A stretch of 47,825 nt of DNA, taken from the NCBI RefSeq assembly GCF_003611475.1, contig NZ_RAXT01000022.1:1-47825 (forward strand). Direction: 5' to 3'. The translations under genes and the position numbers were made by a program. The first letter of the stretch is position 1, and each line of letters begins with the position of its first letter. The notes under the pieces are model-generated. The model saw nothing but the letters and a program-made list of their open reading frames with translations, was not told where the DNA came from and did not search any database. Origin of the DNA: Acinetobacter rongchengensis (GTDB lineage: Bacteria; Pseudomonadota; Gammaproteobacteria; Pseudomonadales; Moraxellaceae). Below are positions 25,767 to 35,220 of the stretch, one piece after another.

Positions 25767-27098
25767 TCAAACGATCTCGTCGACGTGTTCTTCTTGGTTC
25801 TGACGTGCCACAAAACGCAATAAGCGATCTGCATTTTCAAAACTACCATGTTTAAACAATGCTCGAACACCTTGTTCAGAAGTTTCAAAAATTAAGCACT
25901 CAATCGCAAACTCACCTTCATCATCACTTAAATTTAGCGCCAAATCACGTGGATGATCACTCACAAAAGTTAAATCATCTTGATTATTCAACTTCATCCA
26001 TAAACCAAAATAGTTTAAATCGACGATTTCAACATTTACAACATGCTCAGAATGGCGATGCGTCAATTGACGCTGTGATTGCAGTACTTTAATACGCGCT
26101 TCACCACGACGTTCTAACTTCTGCATCTCTTCACGTGTCAGATTGATGATGCCATCCAAACCTTGAATCGATTCACCTTTTAAATAAGTGGTAAATAAAG
26201 TCATGGTTTCTTTACGACGTTGCAACTGTGGTACATGATCAGCATTGGCAATCATCGCAAACTGCATATCAGGACATTGCAATGCAAAATGTGCATTTTC
26301 ATGGGGTAATGTAAAACTGTCATACTGACCACATGCAACCAATGTATCTGTTTGTGGAACAGGTACATGATTTAAGCGTAATAAACGGTTGCAGTTAATT
26401 TCGTAGCGTTCTTGCTCAGTATTTGAAAACTCAGCCATTTGTCTAAAAAACAATCTTTTCGCTGTCGGTGACATCCGTGTTTTATCAAGCTTGGCATGAT
26501 TCACCAAATATAAAATCACAGCTTGCCCAAACTCATCCATGCGCTGTTCTTTCATCAGCATCAATGATTCTTCTAATAGCATGCGCCAACTCTTACGCGT
26601 TTCTTGCATCACGCCCATGAGAATCATTTTTTCAACAAGCTCAGAACGCTGATGCGCAAAAAAAGAAGCAATCACTGAACCCAACGAAATCCCAACAACA
26701 TCAACTTTAGAAATTCCAACAATGTCTAACCATTCGCCTAACATGCAAGAAAGGTCAGGCAACTCTAATGTCCCCGCTGAACGACCTGTGTCTACATTGG
26801 TGATTTGTTGATTTGCGCCCATCGACGGTAAATCAATCAGAATGACTGGCCCACTTTCAAAGAACTGTTCAACACAATACTTATAAGAGTTAAAATTTTG
26901 AAATGCCCCCCCAACAATCACAATAGGGGTATTGTGTATGGTTTTTGGATCCGCAATCGCCATATATTCAATTTTCCAACCATCAATCCACGTGGTCCGA
27001 GGCGGTTGTTTAAAACTGTGTTTGTGATATAGATCGAAAAAACCAAAACTTGTAAAAGATTGGTGTGATTCATTGTCCATTTGGATAATGGAATTCAT
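25767..27098 (-). CDS. Alpha/beta hydrolase with C-terminal PilZ-like domain
   Basis: 443 residues. The first 310 form an alpha/beta hydrolase: oxyanion region VVGGAFQNFNSY, nucleophile elbow Gly-Ile-Ser138-Leu-Gly, acid Asp260 in CGQYDSF and His288 in NADHVPQ. The last 120 residues look like a PilZ domain: Arg331-Gly-Glu-Ala-Arg335 fits RxxxR, and 25 residues later Asp360-Leu-Asn-Tyr-Phe-Gly365 fits (D/N)xSxxG with Asn in place of Ser. That suggests cyclic-di-GMP control of a hydrolase, which is inference. A longer frame begins at 27137, but GGAGG lies six bases before the ATG at 27098, so I use that start. A 9-base dyad at 27169-27194 lies upstream and may be its operator. Confidence 0.8.
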   Translation of the reverse strand: MNSIIQMDNESHQSFTSFGFFDLYHKHSFKQPPRTTWIDGWKIEYMAIADPKTIHNTPIVIVGGAFQNFNSYKYCVEQFFESGPVILIDLPSMGANQQITNVDTGRSAGTLELPDLSCMLGEWLDIVGISKVDVVGISLGSVIASFFAHQRSELVEKMILMGVMQETRKSWRMLLEESLMLMKEQRMDEFGQAVILYLVNHAKLDKTRMSPTAKRLFFRQMAEFSNTEQERYEINCNRLLRLNHVPVPQTDTLVACGQYDSFTLPHENAHFALQCPDMQFAMIANADHVPQLQRRKETMTLFTTYLKGESIQGLDGIINLTREEMQKLERRGEARIKVLQSQRQLTHRHSEHVVNVEIVDLNYFGLWMKLNNQDDLTFVSDHPRDLALNLSDDEGEFAIECLIFETSEQGVRALFKHGSFENADRLLRFVARQNQEEHVDEIV

Positions 27099-27403
27099 AT
27101 CCTTCCTCCATCCCTGCTTTATTCTTTTAATATGCAAGATAGTTTAACTCACATTATTATCGCTAATAGTAATACAAGGTGTGTTTTGTATTACGTCAAT
27201 GTCCTTATTGTTTCATTCTATACAGATGTGTGATTTATACGCAATCGCTAAATTGACCGCTCATCTAGTTTAAAGGGCAAAAAGATTGCAAAATATTTAT
27301 CCCTTGCGTTTTTGAAGCGCTTTATTTCAACACAATGCTCTTCCTTGCCCGTGCATAGACTGTTACTATCAAAGCGATATTTTTAATGATCAAATAAACC
27401 GCT
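27099..27403. promoter_or_regulatory. Divergent promoter region of hydrolase gene and proA
   Basis: About 300 bp without a gene. It contains the dyad described separately and AT-rich promoter-like sequence on both sides. No ORF with a ribosome site is seen. Confidence 0.5.
27169..27194. repeat. Perfect nine-base dyad, candidate operator
   Basis: GTAATACAA (27169-27177) and TTGTATTAC (27186-27194) are exact inverted copies separated by eight bases. Position 71 bp upstream of the hydrolase start and about 210 bp upstream of proA, without a T tract, fits a dimeric regulator site such as a TetR-type operator. The regulator is unknown. Confidence 0.55.
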
Positions 27404-28669
27404 ATGCAAGATTCAATTGAACAGTATATGCAAACTGTAGGAAAACAAGCTCGCCAAGCTGCTGCTGTTTTGGCTGGTACAACTACACTTGTAAAAAATA
27501 ATGCCTTATCTGCTATTTATACTGCTTTAGAAAATAGTGAACCCCAAATTTTAGCTGCCAATCAAATTGACATGACTAAAGGTCGTGAAAATAACTTGGA
27601 TAGTGCTTTACTTGATCGTCTTGAACTCACGCCCACACGCTTTAAAGGGATGTTACAAGGCTTAAAAGATGTTATTGCTTTAATTGACCCGATTGGGGAA
27701 ATTACAGATTTAGCTTATCGCCCGTCTGGCATTCAAATTGGTAAAATGCGTGTGCCTTTAGGTGTGGTTGGTATGATCTATGAGTCACGTCCCAACGTTA
27801 CGCTAGAAGCGGCTTCTTTAGCATTAAAATCTGCCAACGCTATCATTTTACGTGGTGGTTCTGAAGCATTGAACTCAAACCAAGCTATTGCTCAGGCAAT
27901 CCAACACGGTTTAAAAGCAGTTGGCTTACCAGAAACATGCGTACAAGTGATTAATACCATTGATCGTGCTGCTGTAGGGCAATTGATCACCCTGTCTGAG
28001 TATGTGGATGTTATTGTTCCACGTGGCGGTAAAGGCTTGATTGAGCGTATTACCAATGAAGCAACGATTCCAGTGATTAAACATTTAGACGGTAATTGCC
28101 ATGTTTTTGTTGAAGCGCAAGCTGATCTACACAAAGCATTACCGATTGCACTCAATGCAAAAACACATCGTTACGGCGTTTGTAATGCCATGGAAACGTT
28201 GTTGGTTGATGAAAAAATTGCTGAAGAATTTTTACCACGTATTGCAGAACTGTATGCTGAAAAGCAAGTTGAACTTCGTGGTTGCTTGAAGGTTCAAAAA
28301 ATCTTAGGCGCATCGGTCAAACCTGCCAGCGAAGAAGATTGGTATGAAGAGTATTTAGGGCCAATTTTAGCGGTAAAAGTTGTTTCAGGCATTGAAGAAG
28401 CAATTCAGCATATCAATAAATATGGTTCACATCATACCGATGCCATCATCACTGAAAACTTCAGCTTAGCACGTCAATTCTTGACCCGTGTAGATTCAAG
28501 CTCAGTTATGGTGAATGCTTCGACTCGCTTTGCCGATGGTTTTGAATATGGTCTAGGTGCTGAAATCGGGATCTCTACTGACAAAATTCATGCCCGTGGT
28601 CCTGTTGGCTTAGAAGGCTTAACCTCACAAAAATGGATTGTTTTGGGCGATGGTCAAATTCGTCAATAA
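27404..28669 (+). CDS. proA: Gamma-glutamyl phosphate reductase
   Basis: Second step of proline biosynthesis: NADPH-dependent reduction of gamma-glutamyl phosphate to glutamate semialdehyde. Aldehyde-dehydrogenase fold with family motifs [34 protein letters not shown] and the catalytic Cys near residue 259 in [12 protein letters not shown]. 421 residues, full length. proB is not adjacent, unlike in E. coli. It ends in a strong terminator, so it is a single-gene unit. Confidence 0.96.
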   Translation: MQDSIEQYMQTVGKQARQAAAVLAGTTTLVKNNALSAIYTALENSEPQILAANQIDMTKGRENNLDSALLDRLELTPTRFKGMLQGLKDVIALIDPIGEITDLAYRPSGIQIGKMRVPLGVVGMIYESRPNVTLEAASLALKSANAIILRGGSEALNSNQAIAQAIQHGLKAVGLPETCVQVINTIDRAAVGQLITLSEYVDVIVPRGGKGLIERITNEATIPVIKHLDGNCHVFVEAQADLHKALPIALNAKTHRYGVCNAMETLLVDEKIAEEFLPRIAELYAEKQVELRGCLKVQKILGASVKPASEEDWYEEYLGPILAVKVVSGIEEAIQHINKYGSHHTDAIITENFSLARQFLTRVDSSSVMVNASTRFADGFEYGLGAEIGISTDKIHARGPVGLEGLTSQKWIVLGDGQIRQ

Positions 28670-28691
28670 CTCAATCTAAAAAAACTCATCC

Positions 28692-28729
28692 AAACTCAGT
28701 ATTTATACTCCGTAAATACTGAGTTTTTT
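28692..28729 (+). terminator. Terminator of proA
   Basis: A 14-base perfect stem AAACTCAGTATTTA / TAAATACTGAGTTT with a seven-base loop and a T tract, just after the proA stop. Confidence 0.92.
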
Positions 28730-29025
28730 ATCATATTCAAATTCATAATTTTGAAATCTACACTTACAAGAAACTATATTTTCTAGATAGATAAAAAACA
28801 TAATGAATGCTAACTTCACTAATTAAATGAATAATTAATTGATAAATATTAGGTATTAATTATTTTCAGGTCGATAGTTCTAAAGTCTAATCACCTAAAG
28901 TCTAGCTAGGACAAAAAATCTACACATGGTAAAACATACGCACTGATCTCATTTACCCTATTTATAAAAAGTGTAATCAGATCAATCAGGAAGACTTTTC
29001 AAATTACAATTTCGGGTATTAAAAC
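28730..29025 (+). promoter_or_regulatory. Leader region of ackA-pta
   Basis: Intergenic DNA upstream of ackA. It has a ten-base direct repeat CTAAAGTCTA at 28880-28889 and 28895-28904 (15 bp apart), a possible regulator site. No small ORF with a ribosome site is evident. Confidence 0.4.
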
Positions 29026-30243
29026 GTGTCTACATCAGTATTAGTAATTAACTGTGGTTCTTCATCAATCAAATATGCGCTTATTTCTGAAGATCGTGAA
29101 AATCGCATCTTTGGTTTAGCAGAAAACTTAGGCTCTGCTGATGCACGTATTAAAGGAATCACGAAAGGGAATCAACCACTTGAATTACCGATTCCTTACG
29201 CTGACCATGAAAAAGCTTTAGAAACGATTTTAGGTCGTTTATCTGAATATAAACCACAAGCGATTGGTCATCGTGTTGTTCATGGTGGAACTCTCACTGA
29301 AGCTAAACTTTTAACACCAGAAATTATCGAAAAAATTCGTGAAGCAACGCCTCTTGCACCACTGCATAATCCAGCAAATCTTGTAGGTATTAATGCAACA
29401 ATGCATTTATTCCCAGAATTACCACAAGTTGCTGTATTTGATACTGCATTCCACCAAACGATGCCACCGCATGCCTATCGCTATGCATTACCTAAGTCGC
29501 TCTATACAGACTACAATGTCCGTCGTTATGGTTTCCATGGTACGAGTCATGCTTATGTTTCTGAACGCGGTTCTGAACTTGCGGGTAGCTTTAAACAAGG
29601 CGGTTGGTTAACAGCACATCTAGGCAATGGTAGCTCAACTTGTGCAGTTTGGAATGGACAAAGTGTTGATACATCTATGGGTTTAACGCCACTTGAAGGC
29701 GTGGTCATGGGAACACGAAGCGGAGATGTAGACCCTGGTATTCACAGCTTCCTTGCTGCAAACCTAGGTTGGGATGTTTATAAAATTGATAAAATGCTCA
29801 ATAGCCAATCAGGTTTACTCGGTCTATCGGGGCTTTCAAATGATATGCGTACGTTGATTGAAGCGTCTGAACAAGGCAATGAAGATGCAACCTTAGCCAT
29901 TGAAGTTTTCTGCTATCGTTTAGCAAAATCATTGGCTGCTTTAAGTTGTGCTCTACCGCATATTGATGGTTTATTCTTCACTGGTGGGATTGGTGAAAAC
30001 TCAGCTTATATCCGTGAAAAAACCGTTGCTTACTTACCTCACTTTGGTTTTGACCTCAGTAAGGATAAAAATAACAACCTTAAACGCGGTACAGAAGGTC
30101 GTATTGATGCAGGTCAAGGTCCTCAAATTTGGGTTATTCCTACAGATGAAGAAGGACGCATTGCAAAAGAAACTGTCAATGTTGTAGAACATGAGGTACA
30201 ACAGACTACAAAAAAGTCTGAATCTGAGGTTGCGACAGCTTAA
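29026..30243 (+). CDS. ackA: Acetate kinase
   Basis: Converts acetyl phosphate and ADP to acetate and ATP, or the reverse for acetate uptake. Family motifs: [13 protein letters not shown] at the N-terminus, the phosphate-binding [20 protein letters not shown] and the ATP-binding HLGNGSST, plus FTGGIGEN. 405 residues. The start codon is GTG at 29026 with a weak GGGT upstream; no ATG lies before the conserved N-terminus. It is followed after 55 bp by pta, forming the usual operon. The C-terminal tail ([16 protein letters not shown]) is a short unstructured extension. Confidence 0.96.
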   Translation: MSTSVLVINCGSSSIKYALISEDRENRIFGLAENLGSADARIKGITKGNQPLELPIPYADHEKALETILGRLSEYKPQAIGHRVVHGGTLTEAKLLTPEIIEKIREATPLAPLHNPANLVGINATMHLFPELPQVAVFDTAFHQTMPPHAYRYALPKSLYTDYNVRRYGFHGTSHAYVSERGSELAGSFKQGGWLTAHLGNGSSTCAVWNGQSVDTSMGLTPLEGVVMGTRSGDVDPGIHSFLAANLGWDVYKIDKMLNSQSGLLGLSGLSNDMRTLIEASEQGNEDATLAIEVFCYRLAKSLAALSCALPHIDGLFFTGGIGENSAYIREKTVAYLPHFGFDLSKDKNNNLKRGTEGRIDAGQGPQIWVIPTDEEGRIAKETVNVVEHEVQQTTKKSESEVATA

Positions 30244-30298
30244 GCTGTCGTAACACTTTCATTTATTTTCAAATATCTTTATTTTTCAAGAATCGTCT

Positions 30299-32437
30299 AT
30301 GAAAACAATTTTATTGGTTCCTACTGGGGAAGGCGTTGGTTTAACCTCTGCTTGTTTAGGTCTTGTTTATGCTTTGGAATGCCAAGGTGTAAAATCTGGT
30401 TTTTTAAAACCTTTTTCACAAGAGCTCACAACTGAACCTGATCGTACGACTGCACTATATCGCCATATCTCTAATTCAGAAACAGTTGAACCGATTTCTT
30501 TTGCAAAAATCACTCAGCAATTGAATGCCAATGAAACAGATGAACTTCTAGAAGAAGCTGTCAGTCTGCATCGTCAAATTGCAAAATTACATGACATTAT
30601 TATTGTTGAAGGTCTCGTTCCAACTTCACGTGATTCTTTTGCAAGTGATTTAAATGCTTCTTTGGCACAAGCTTTAGATGCCAAAGTGATCTTTGTTAGT
30701 AATGCAGATATTAACAAACCTGAACAAACGGCTGAAAAAATAGAAATTCAACTGCGTAATTTTGGTGGCGCATCTTCGTCACGTAATGCGGGCATCTTGT
30801 TGATGCGTACTCGTGGGTTACCTGCCGATTCTGCACAAATTCCCGTAACGATTGATACAGATTTACGCTTAATCAGCGATATTCAAAAATTCAGTGCTGA
30901 AATCCAAAAAAGCCATGCACATCTTGGTTCCGCACAATTACCAATCATTGGCATGGTGCCATTCAGTGATACTTTAAGTGTACCTCGTGTTTCAGATCTT
31001 GCAAAACAAATCCAAGCAACATGGATTAATGAAGGTAAAGCAGCGACACGTCGTGTATTACACAGTAGTTTAATTGCATCCAATATTGAACATGAACTGG
31101 ATAAGTTCATTGCAGGGGAACTGATTATCAGTGCTTCTGACCGCATTGACGTACTATTGGCAAGTAGCTTAGCCACCAGTAATGGTATCCCTTTAGCAGG
31201 TTTGGTATTAACAGAGCATTATGAACCGAATGCTTTGGTTCTTGAGTTCTGCCAAGCTGCGATAAAAAATGGTCTACCGATTTTACATACACCGCTGAGT
31301 ACTTTTGAAACAGCTCAACAGCTTTCTAATTTAAGTAATGAAATCCCTGTTGATGATATCCAACGTGCAGACCAAGTCACCCGCTTTGTATCAAGCCACA
31401 TTGATCCTGTTTGGTTGGCTCAAATGCTTAATGGTGATTACAAACCGCGCCTTTCTCCTTCTGCATTCCGTCATGAATTGGTACAAAAATCAATTGCTGC
31501 GAAAAAGCGTATAGTACTGCCTGAGGGAGATGAGCCACGTACTGTTCAAGCTGCTGCAATCTGCCAATCACGTGGTATTGCTCAATGTATTTTATTAGCC
31601 AAACCTGAAGCCGTGATGGATGTTGCTAAAGCACGCAATATTGAATTACCTTTTGACTTAGAAATCATTGACCCTGACCTGATTCGTGAAAATTATGTCA
31701 CTAAAATGGTTGAACTTCGTAAAGGCAAAATTAACGAACTCCAAGCACGTGAACAACTTCAAGATACTGTGGTTTTAGGTACCATGATGTTGGCGCTCGA
31801 TCAAGTTGATGGCTTGGTTTCTGGTGCGATACATACCACTGCGAATACAGTACGCCCTGCTTTTCAATTGATTAAAACTGCACCAGACTATTCTTTAGTA
31901 TCTTCTATCTTTTTCATGTTGTTACCTGATGAAGTTTATGTCTACGGTGACTGTGCAATCAACCCCGATCCTGATGCAGAACAGTTAGCTGAGATTGCCA
32001 TCCAATCTGCGGATTCAGCAAAAGCTTTTGGTATTGACCCTCGTATTGCGATGATTTCTTATTCAACGGGGACTTCTGGCGCAGGTGCAGACGTTGAAAA
32101 AGTGGCTAAAGCGACTGAAATTGCCAAGCAACGCCGTCCTGATTTACTCATAGATGGTCCGCTTCAGTATGATGCGGCATCCGTTGAAAGTGTGGGGCGC
32201 TCTAAAGCACCTGACTCTAAAGTTGCAGGCCGTGCCAATGTGTTTATTTTCCCTGACCTCAATACAGGGAATACAACATATAAAGCCGTTCAGCGTTCTG
32301 CCAATGTTGTGAGTGTAGGCCCAATGTTGCAAGGTTTAAATAAACCTGTAAATGACTTATCTCGTGGCGCACTGGTCGATGATATTGTATTTACCATTGC
32401 TTTAACTGCAATCCAAGCAGAGCAACAAGAAGTCTAA
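30299..32437 (+). CDS. pta: Phosphate acetyltransferase
   Basis: Interconverts acetyl-CoA and acetyl phosphate, working with AckA. Long, three-domain form of 712 residues: an N-terminal P-loop-like domain (VPTGEGVGLTSACLGL), a middle DRTGG domain (about 200-340) and the C-terminal PTA domain from about residue 385 with RIVLPEGDEPRTVQAA, SGAIHTTANTVRPA and YSTGTSGAGADV. The N-terminal domain is typically regulatory in gammaproteobacteria. The gene is second in the ackA-pta operon and ends with a strong terminator. Confidence 0.97.
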   Translation: MKTILLVPTGEGVGLTSACLGLVYALECQGVKSGFLKPFSQELTTEPDRTTALYRHISNSETVEPISFAKITQQLNANETDELLEEAVSLHRQIAKLHDIIIVEGLVPTSRDSFASDLNASLAQALDAKVIFVSNADINKPEQTAEKIEIQLRNFGGASSSRNAGILLMRTRGLPADSAQIPVTIDTDLRLISDIQKFSAEIQKSHAHLGSAQLPIIGMVPFSDTLSVPRVSDLAKQIQATWINEGKAATRRVLHSSLIASNIEHELDKFIAGELIISASDRIDVLLASSLATSNGIPLAGLVLTEHYEPNALVLEFCQAAIKNGLPILHTPLSTFETAQQLSNLSNEIPVDDIQRADQVTRFVSSHIDPVWLAQMLNGDYKPRLSPSAFRHELVQKSIAAKKRIVLPEGDEPRTVQAAAICQSRGIAQCILLAKPEAVMDVAKARNIELPFDLEIIDPDLIRENYVTKMVELRKGKINELQAREQLQDTVVLGTMMLALDQVDGLVSGAIHTTANTVRPAFQLIKTAPDYSLVSSIFFMLLPDEVYVYGDCAINPDPDAEQLAEIAIQSADSAKAFGIDPRIAMISYSTGTSGAGADVEKVAKATEIAKQRRPDLLIDGPLQYDAASVESVGRSKAPDSKVAGRANVFIFPDLNTGNTTYKAVQRSANVVSVGPMLQGLNKPVNDLSRGALVDDIVFTIALTAIQAEQQEV

Positions 32438-32479
32438 ATCTAAGACTTTAAAATTGATATAAAAGTCATATCAATATAA

Positions 32480-32518
32480 AAAGCCATCCAATCGAACAAT
32501 TGGATGGCTTTGTTTTTA
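32480..32518 (+). terminator. Terminator of ackA-pta
   Basis: AAAGCCATCCAAT and ATTGGATGGCTTT form a 13-base stem with a six-base loop, followed by GTTTTT. Confidence 0.92.
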
Positions 32519-32610
32519 ATAGGTCAAATGATTTTTAGAAACACATAGAATATAAATACTGGGTATGAATATTCTATGTTTAGCAAATACTTCGCAATGT
32601 GAACAATGAC

Positions 32611-34818
32611 TTAGAAAAAATAGTTCACTCGGAATAAATAATTGCGTGGCGTTCCTGGCATAGAACTCGAACGCCAGTATTCTTTATCTGTTAAATTATT
32701 GACTGCAAGCGTTGCGCCCCACTTCTCATCTTTATAACCAACTGCAGCATCTACACGAGTAAAATCGGGCATTTTTGCCGTATTCTTATCTGTCGTATAA
32801 TAAGAGCCGACATAGGTTGCCCCCATTTCCCCATACCAATTTTGAGTCGGTAAATAACGGACAAATAAATTGCCCGTATTCTCAGAAATACCACCTAATC
32901 GGTTACCTTTTAAATTATCAGCTTCTTTTACATTACGACTATCATCTTTCCATTTCGCATCAGTAAAGCCATAACCGCCACGAACGTAGAGATTTTCTAG
33001 TAGTTTACCAATAAAACTAAACTCGACACCTTTGGATTGTTGCTTCTGCCCCACTTCCCATTCATCTGGTTTATTGATCGAATCAGGCTGATAACGAATA
33101 TTGTTTTTGGTAATATCATAGATAGAAAGTTGTGTATTCAAATTCCCATCTAACCAATCACTTTTCACCCCAATTTCATACTGCTCGTTATATTGCGGTT
33201 CTGCATCATATAAATTTGGATTGATCGATGCACTCACGCCTAACAAGCCTCGACCGCCATATGGTGAAAAACTTTTACTATAAGATGCATAAAAACTTTG
33301 ACTTTCAACAGGTTGCCAAACAAAACCAATATTCGGACTTACACTGTCATCATTATAAGATCGTGTACTATTTTTACGAACATCATGGGTTTTAAAATCA
33401 TAACTGTCATATCTAAGACCTAACATCATTTTGTATTTTTCATTGAATGAAATCAGATCTTGCAGGAAGAAACTCAGCGCATTGGCATCTGTTTGACTGT
33501 GCGATGTTTCGTCAGGACGTTTACCATTCAACGCAGTCCAGCTTGGAGACAAGAAACTGTCCGTTGTATCAAACGGATTGACATAACGATAATAAATTCC
33601 CGCCTTTTCTCCACTCGAATAGTTTCCAAGGATGGGTTCTCGTTTTTCATTCGACCAATCACTACCAAACATGACTTTGTGATCTAAAATACCTGTTTTA
33701 AATTGGCCCGTTATATCAAACGTATTCACCAATGTTTTATTTGTTGTTTGTTGCCAAGCATAGTTTTGGCGGATTTTACCCTGCCAATCACATGGCTTAC
33801 CGTCATTTTGTAGTCCCGCTGTTGAACACCATGTTCCAGCAAAGAAGTTATCAAAATCTTGGAATGCTTCACGATGACTAAGTGCCCAATGAAACTTCCA
33901 GTCAGGTGCAAATTCATATTTTAAATCGGTTCTAAATGACTTTGTTTCATCGACAATATTATCATTTGGCCCAGCAAAACCTGTTTTAATCGAAACACCT
34001 GCGGGTAGATTTACATATTCTGGCCCACGATCAGGTGTTCTATTTAAACTGTCATAGGTGAATTCGGTTGTCCAAAGCAACTTTTCATCATCACTACGAT
34101 AAGTCACACTCGGTGACAGCATTTCCTGATTAAATCCAATACCTGAACGAAAGCTGTTGCTATCGGACTTCTCCCCCACCAAGCGCACTGCCCAGTTATC
34201 CGTTAAAGCTCGATTAAAATCAAGGGTTCCGCCTACGTTATCGTAAGAACCTACATAAGCGCCAACTGAACTTTTAGAATCAAAATTAGCGACTTTAGTC
34301 ACCATGTTAATGACACCGCCACCTGCGCTACGACCATAAAGTACCGATGCTGGACCTTTTAGAATTTCAATCCGTTCAATGTTTGCCGTACTACGACGAT
34401 ATTGTCCACTTTCACGTACACCATCACGGTAAATATCATTGGTATCTGCATTAAATCCACGAATGGAAATACCGTCATTTCGTGCATCATAGCTTGTCGA
34501 AACACCCGGTGTACCTTGTAACATCACGCTTAAATCATTTGCACCATAAAGCTTGTATTTTGATACATCAATCGTATCAATCGTTTGTGGAATATCTTTT
34601 TTATCTAAGCCATTTCGTGTGACATTTGCTTGTTTATAGTCGACATAAGTCTTGATTGGATCGCCTTCCTCCATTGCCTCAATCACAATGGTTGGAAGTG
34701 TTGCAGAACTACTTTTTTGTGTTTCATTAATCTCTGAATTGGCAAAAACTGTAGAAGAAACAAAGAAAAAACCTGTTGATAACATCATCAAGGTTAAGCT
34801 TTTTTGGGCGAATGGCAT
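32611..34818 (-). CDS. TonB-dependent siderophore receptor
   Basis: Outer-membrane receptor of 735 residues for a ferric siderophore. Signal peptide ends near VFA (residue 26); a TonB-box-like LPTIVIEA follows. The plug domain includes IPQTIDTI, GVSTSYDARNDGISIRGF and RIEILKGPASVLYGRSAGGGVINMVTK. The beta barrel ends in the terminal aromatic RVNYFF, as needed for BAM assembly. Closest by eye to the FhuA/Fiu/FoxA class; the ligand cannot be told. A perfect 7-1-7 Fur box lies upstream of the ATG. It is divergent from an EntS-like exporter gene. Confidence 0.92.
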   Translation of the reverse strand: MPFAQKSLTLMMLSTGFFFVSSTVFANSEINETQKSSSATLPTIVIEAMEEGDPIKTYVDYKQANVTRNGLDKKDIPQTIDTIDVSKYKLYGANDLSVMLQGTPGVSTSYDARNDGISIRGFNADTNDIYRDGVRESGQYRRSTANIERIEILKGPASVLYGRSAGGGVINMVTKVANFDSKSSVGAYVGSYDNVGGTLDFNRALTDNWAVRLVGEKSDSNSFRSGIGFNQEMLSPSVTYRSDDEKLLWTTEFTYDSLNRTPDRGPEYVNLPAGVSIKTGFAGPNDNIVDETKSFRTDLKYEFAPDWKFHWALSHREAFQDFDNFFAGTWCSTAGLQNDGKPCDWQGKIRQNYAWQQTTNKTLVNTFDITGQFKTGILDHKVMFGSDWSNEKREPILGNYSSGEKAGIYYRYVNPFDTTDSFLSPSWTALNGKRPDETSHSQTDANALSFFLQDLISFNEKYKMMLGLRYDSYDFKTHDVRKNSTRSYNDDSVSPNIGFVWQPVESQSFYASYSKSFSPYGGRGLLGVSASINPNLYDAEPQYNEQYEIGVKSDWLDGNLNTQLSIYDITKNNIRYQPDSINKPDEWEVGQKQQSKGVEFSFIGKLLENLYVRGGYGFTDAKWKDDSRNVKEADNLKGNRLGGISENTGNLFVRYLPTQNWYGEMGATYVGSYYTTDKNTAKMPDFTRVDAAVGYKDEKWGATLAVNNLTDKEYWRSSSMPGTPRNYLFRVNYFF

Positions 34819-35220
34819 GTTGCACCGAAAATATAGTGATAATAATTATCATTATATTATATATTTATAAAACTTTACAAAACATATTAATCCAGCTACA
34901 AAATAAACCACTTTTATACTATATTAGCTCAAAATTACGCTGAGAAACTGAAAAATGCCAAGTAATTTCTCATATTACGAATTTATGTTAATTTTTTTCA
35001 ACCAGAATATGCCTTGATTAGACAATAAAAACAGACCATCACGATTAAGATTAAGCAGTTTACAGATTCTAAAATTTTCATGATTTTTATCTAAAAAATT
35101 GCAAAAATATAATCGACGGATGAATGTTTTAACGTTGCTAAATACTTTGTATTTCAATATCTTTAAAGCCAATGGATAAAACATAATTTGAACAGAAAAT
35201 AAAAACTGGTAACGATAGCA
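34819..35220. promoter_or_regulatory. Divergent region between receptor and exporter genes
   Basis: About 400 bp, very AT-rich, with one clear Fur box near the receptor. An inverted repeat TGAGAAA/TTTCTCA with a 17-base spacer lies near 34940-34970. I see no second Fur box next to the MFS gene, and no supported ORF. Confidence 0.45.
34837..34851. promoter_or_regulatory. Fur box of the siderophore receptor gene
   Basis: TGATAAT-A-ATTATCA is a perfect 7-1-7 palindrome matching the Fur core, 19 bp upstream of the receptor ATG. It predicts repression in iron-replete cells. Confidence 0.85.

Noticed and set aside
25670..25888. 72-codon minus-strand ORF over the hydrolase 3' end
   Set aside because: Runs through the bidirectional terminator and is out of frame with the real gene.
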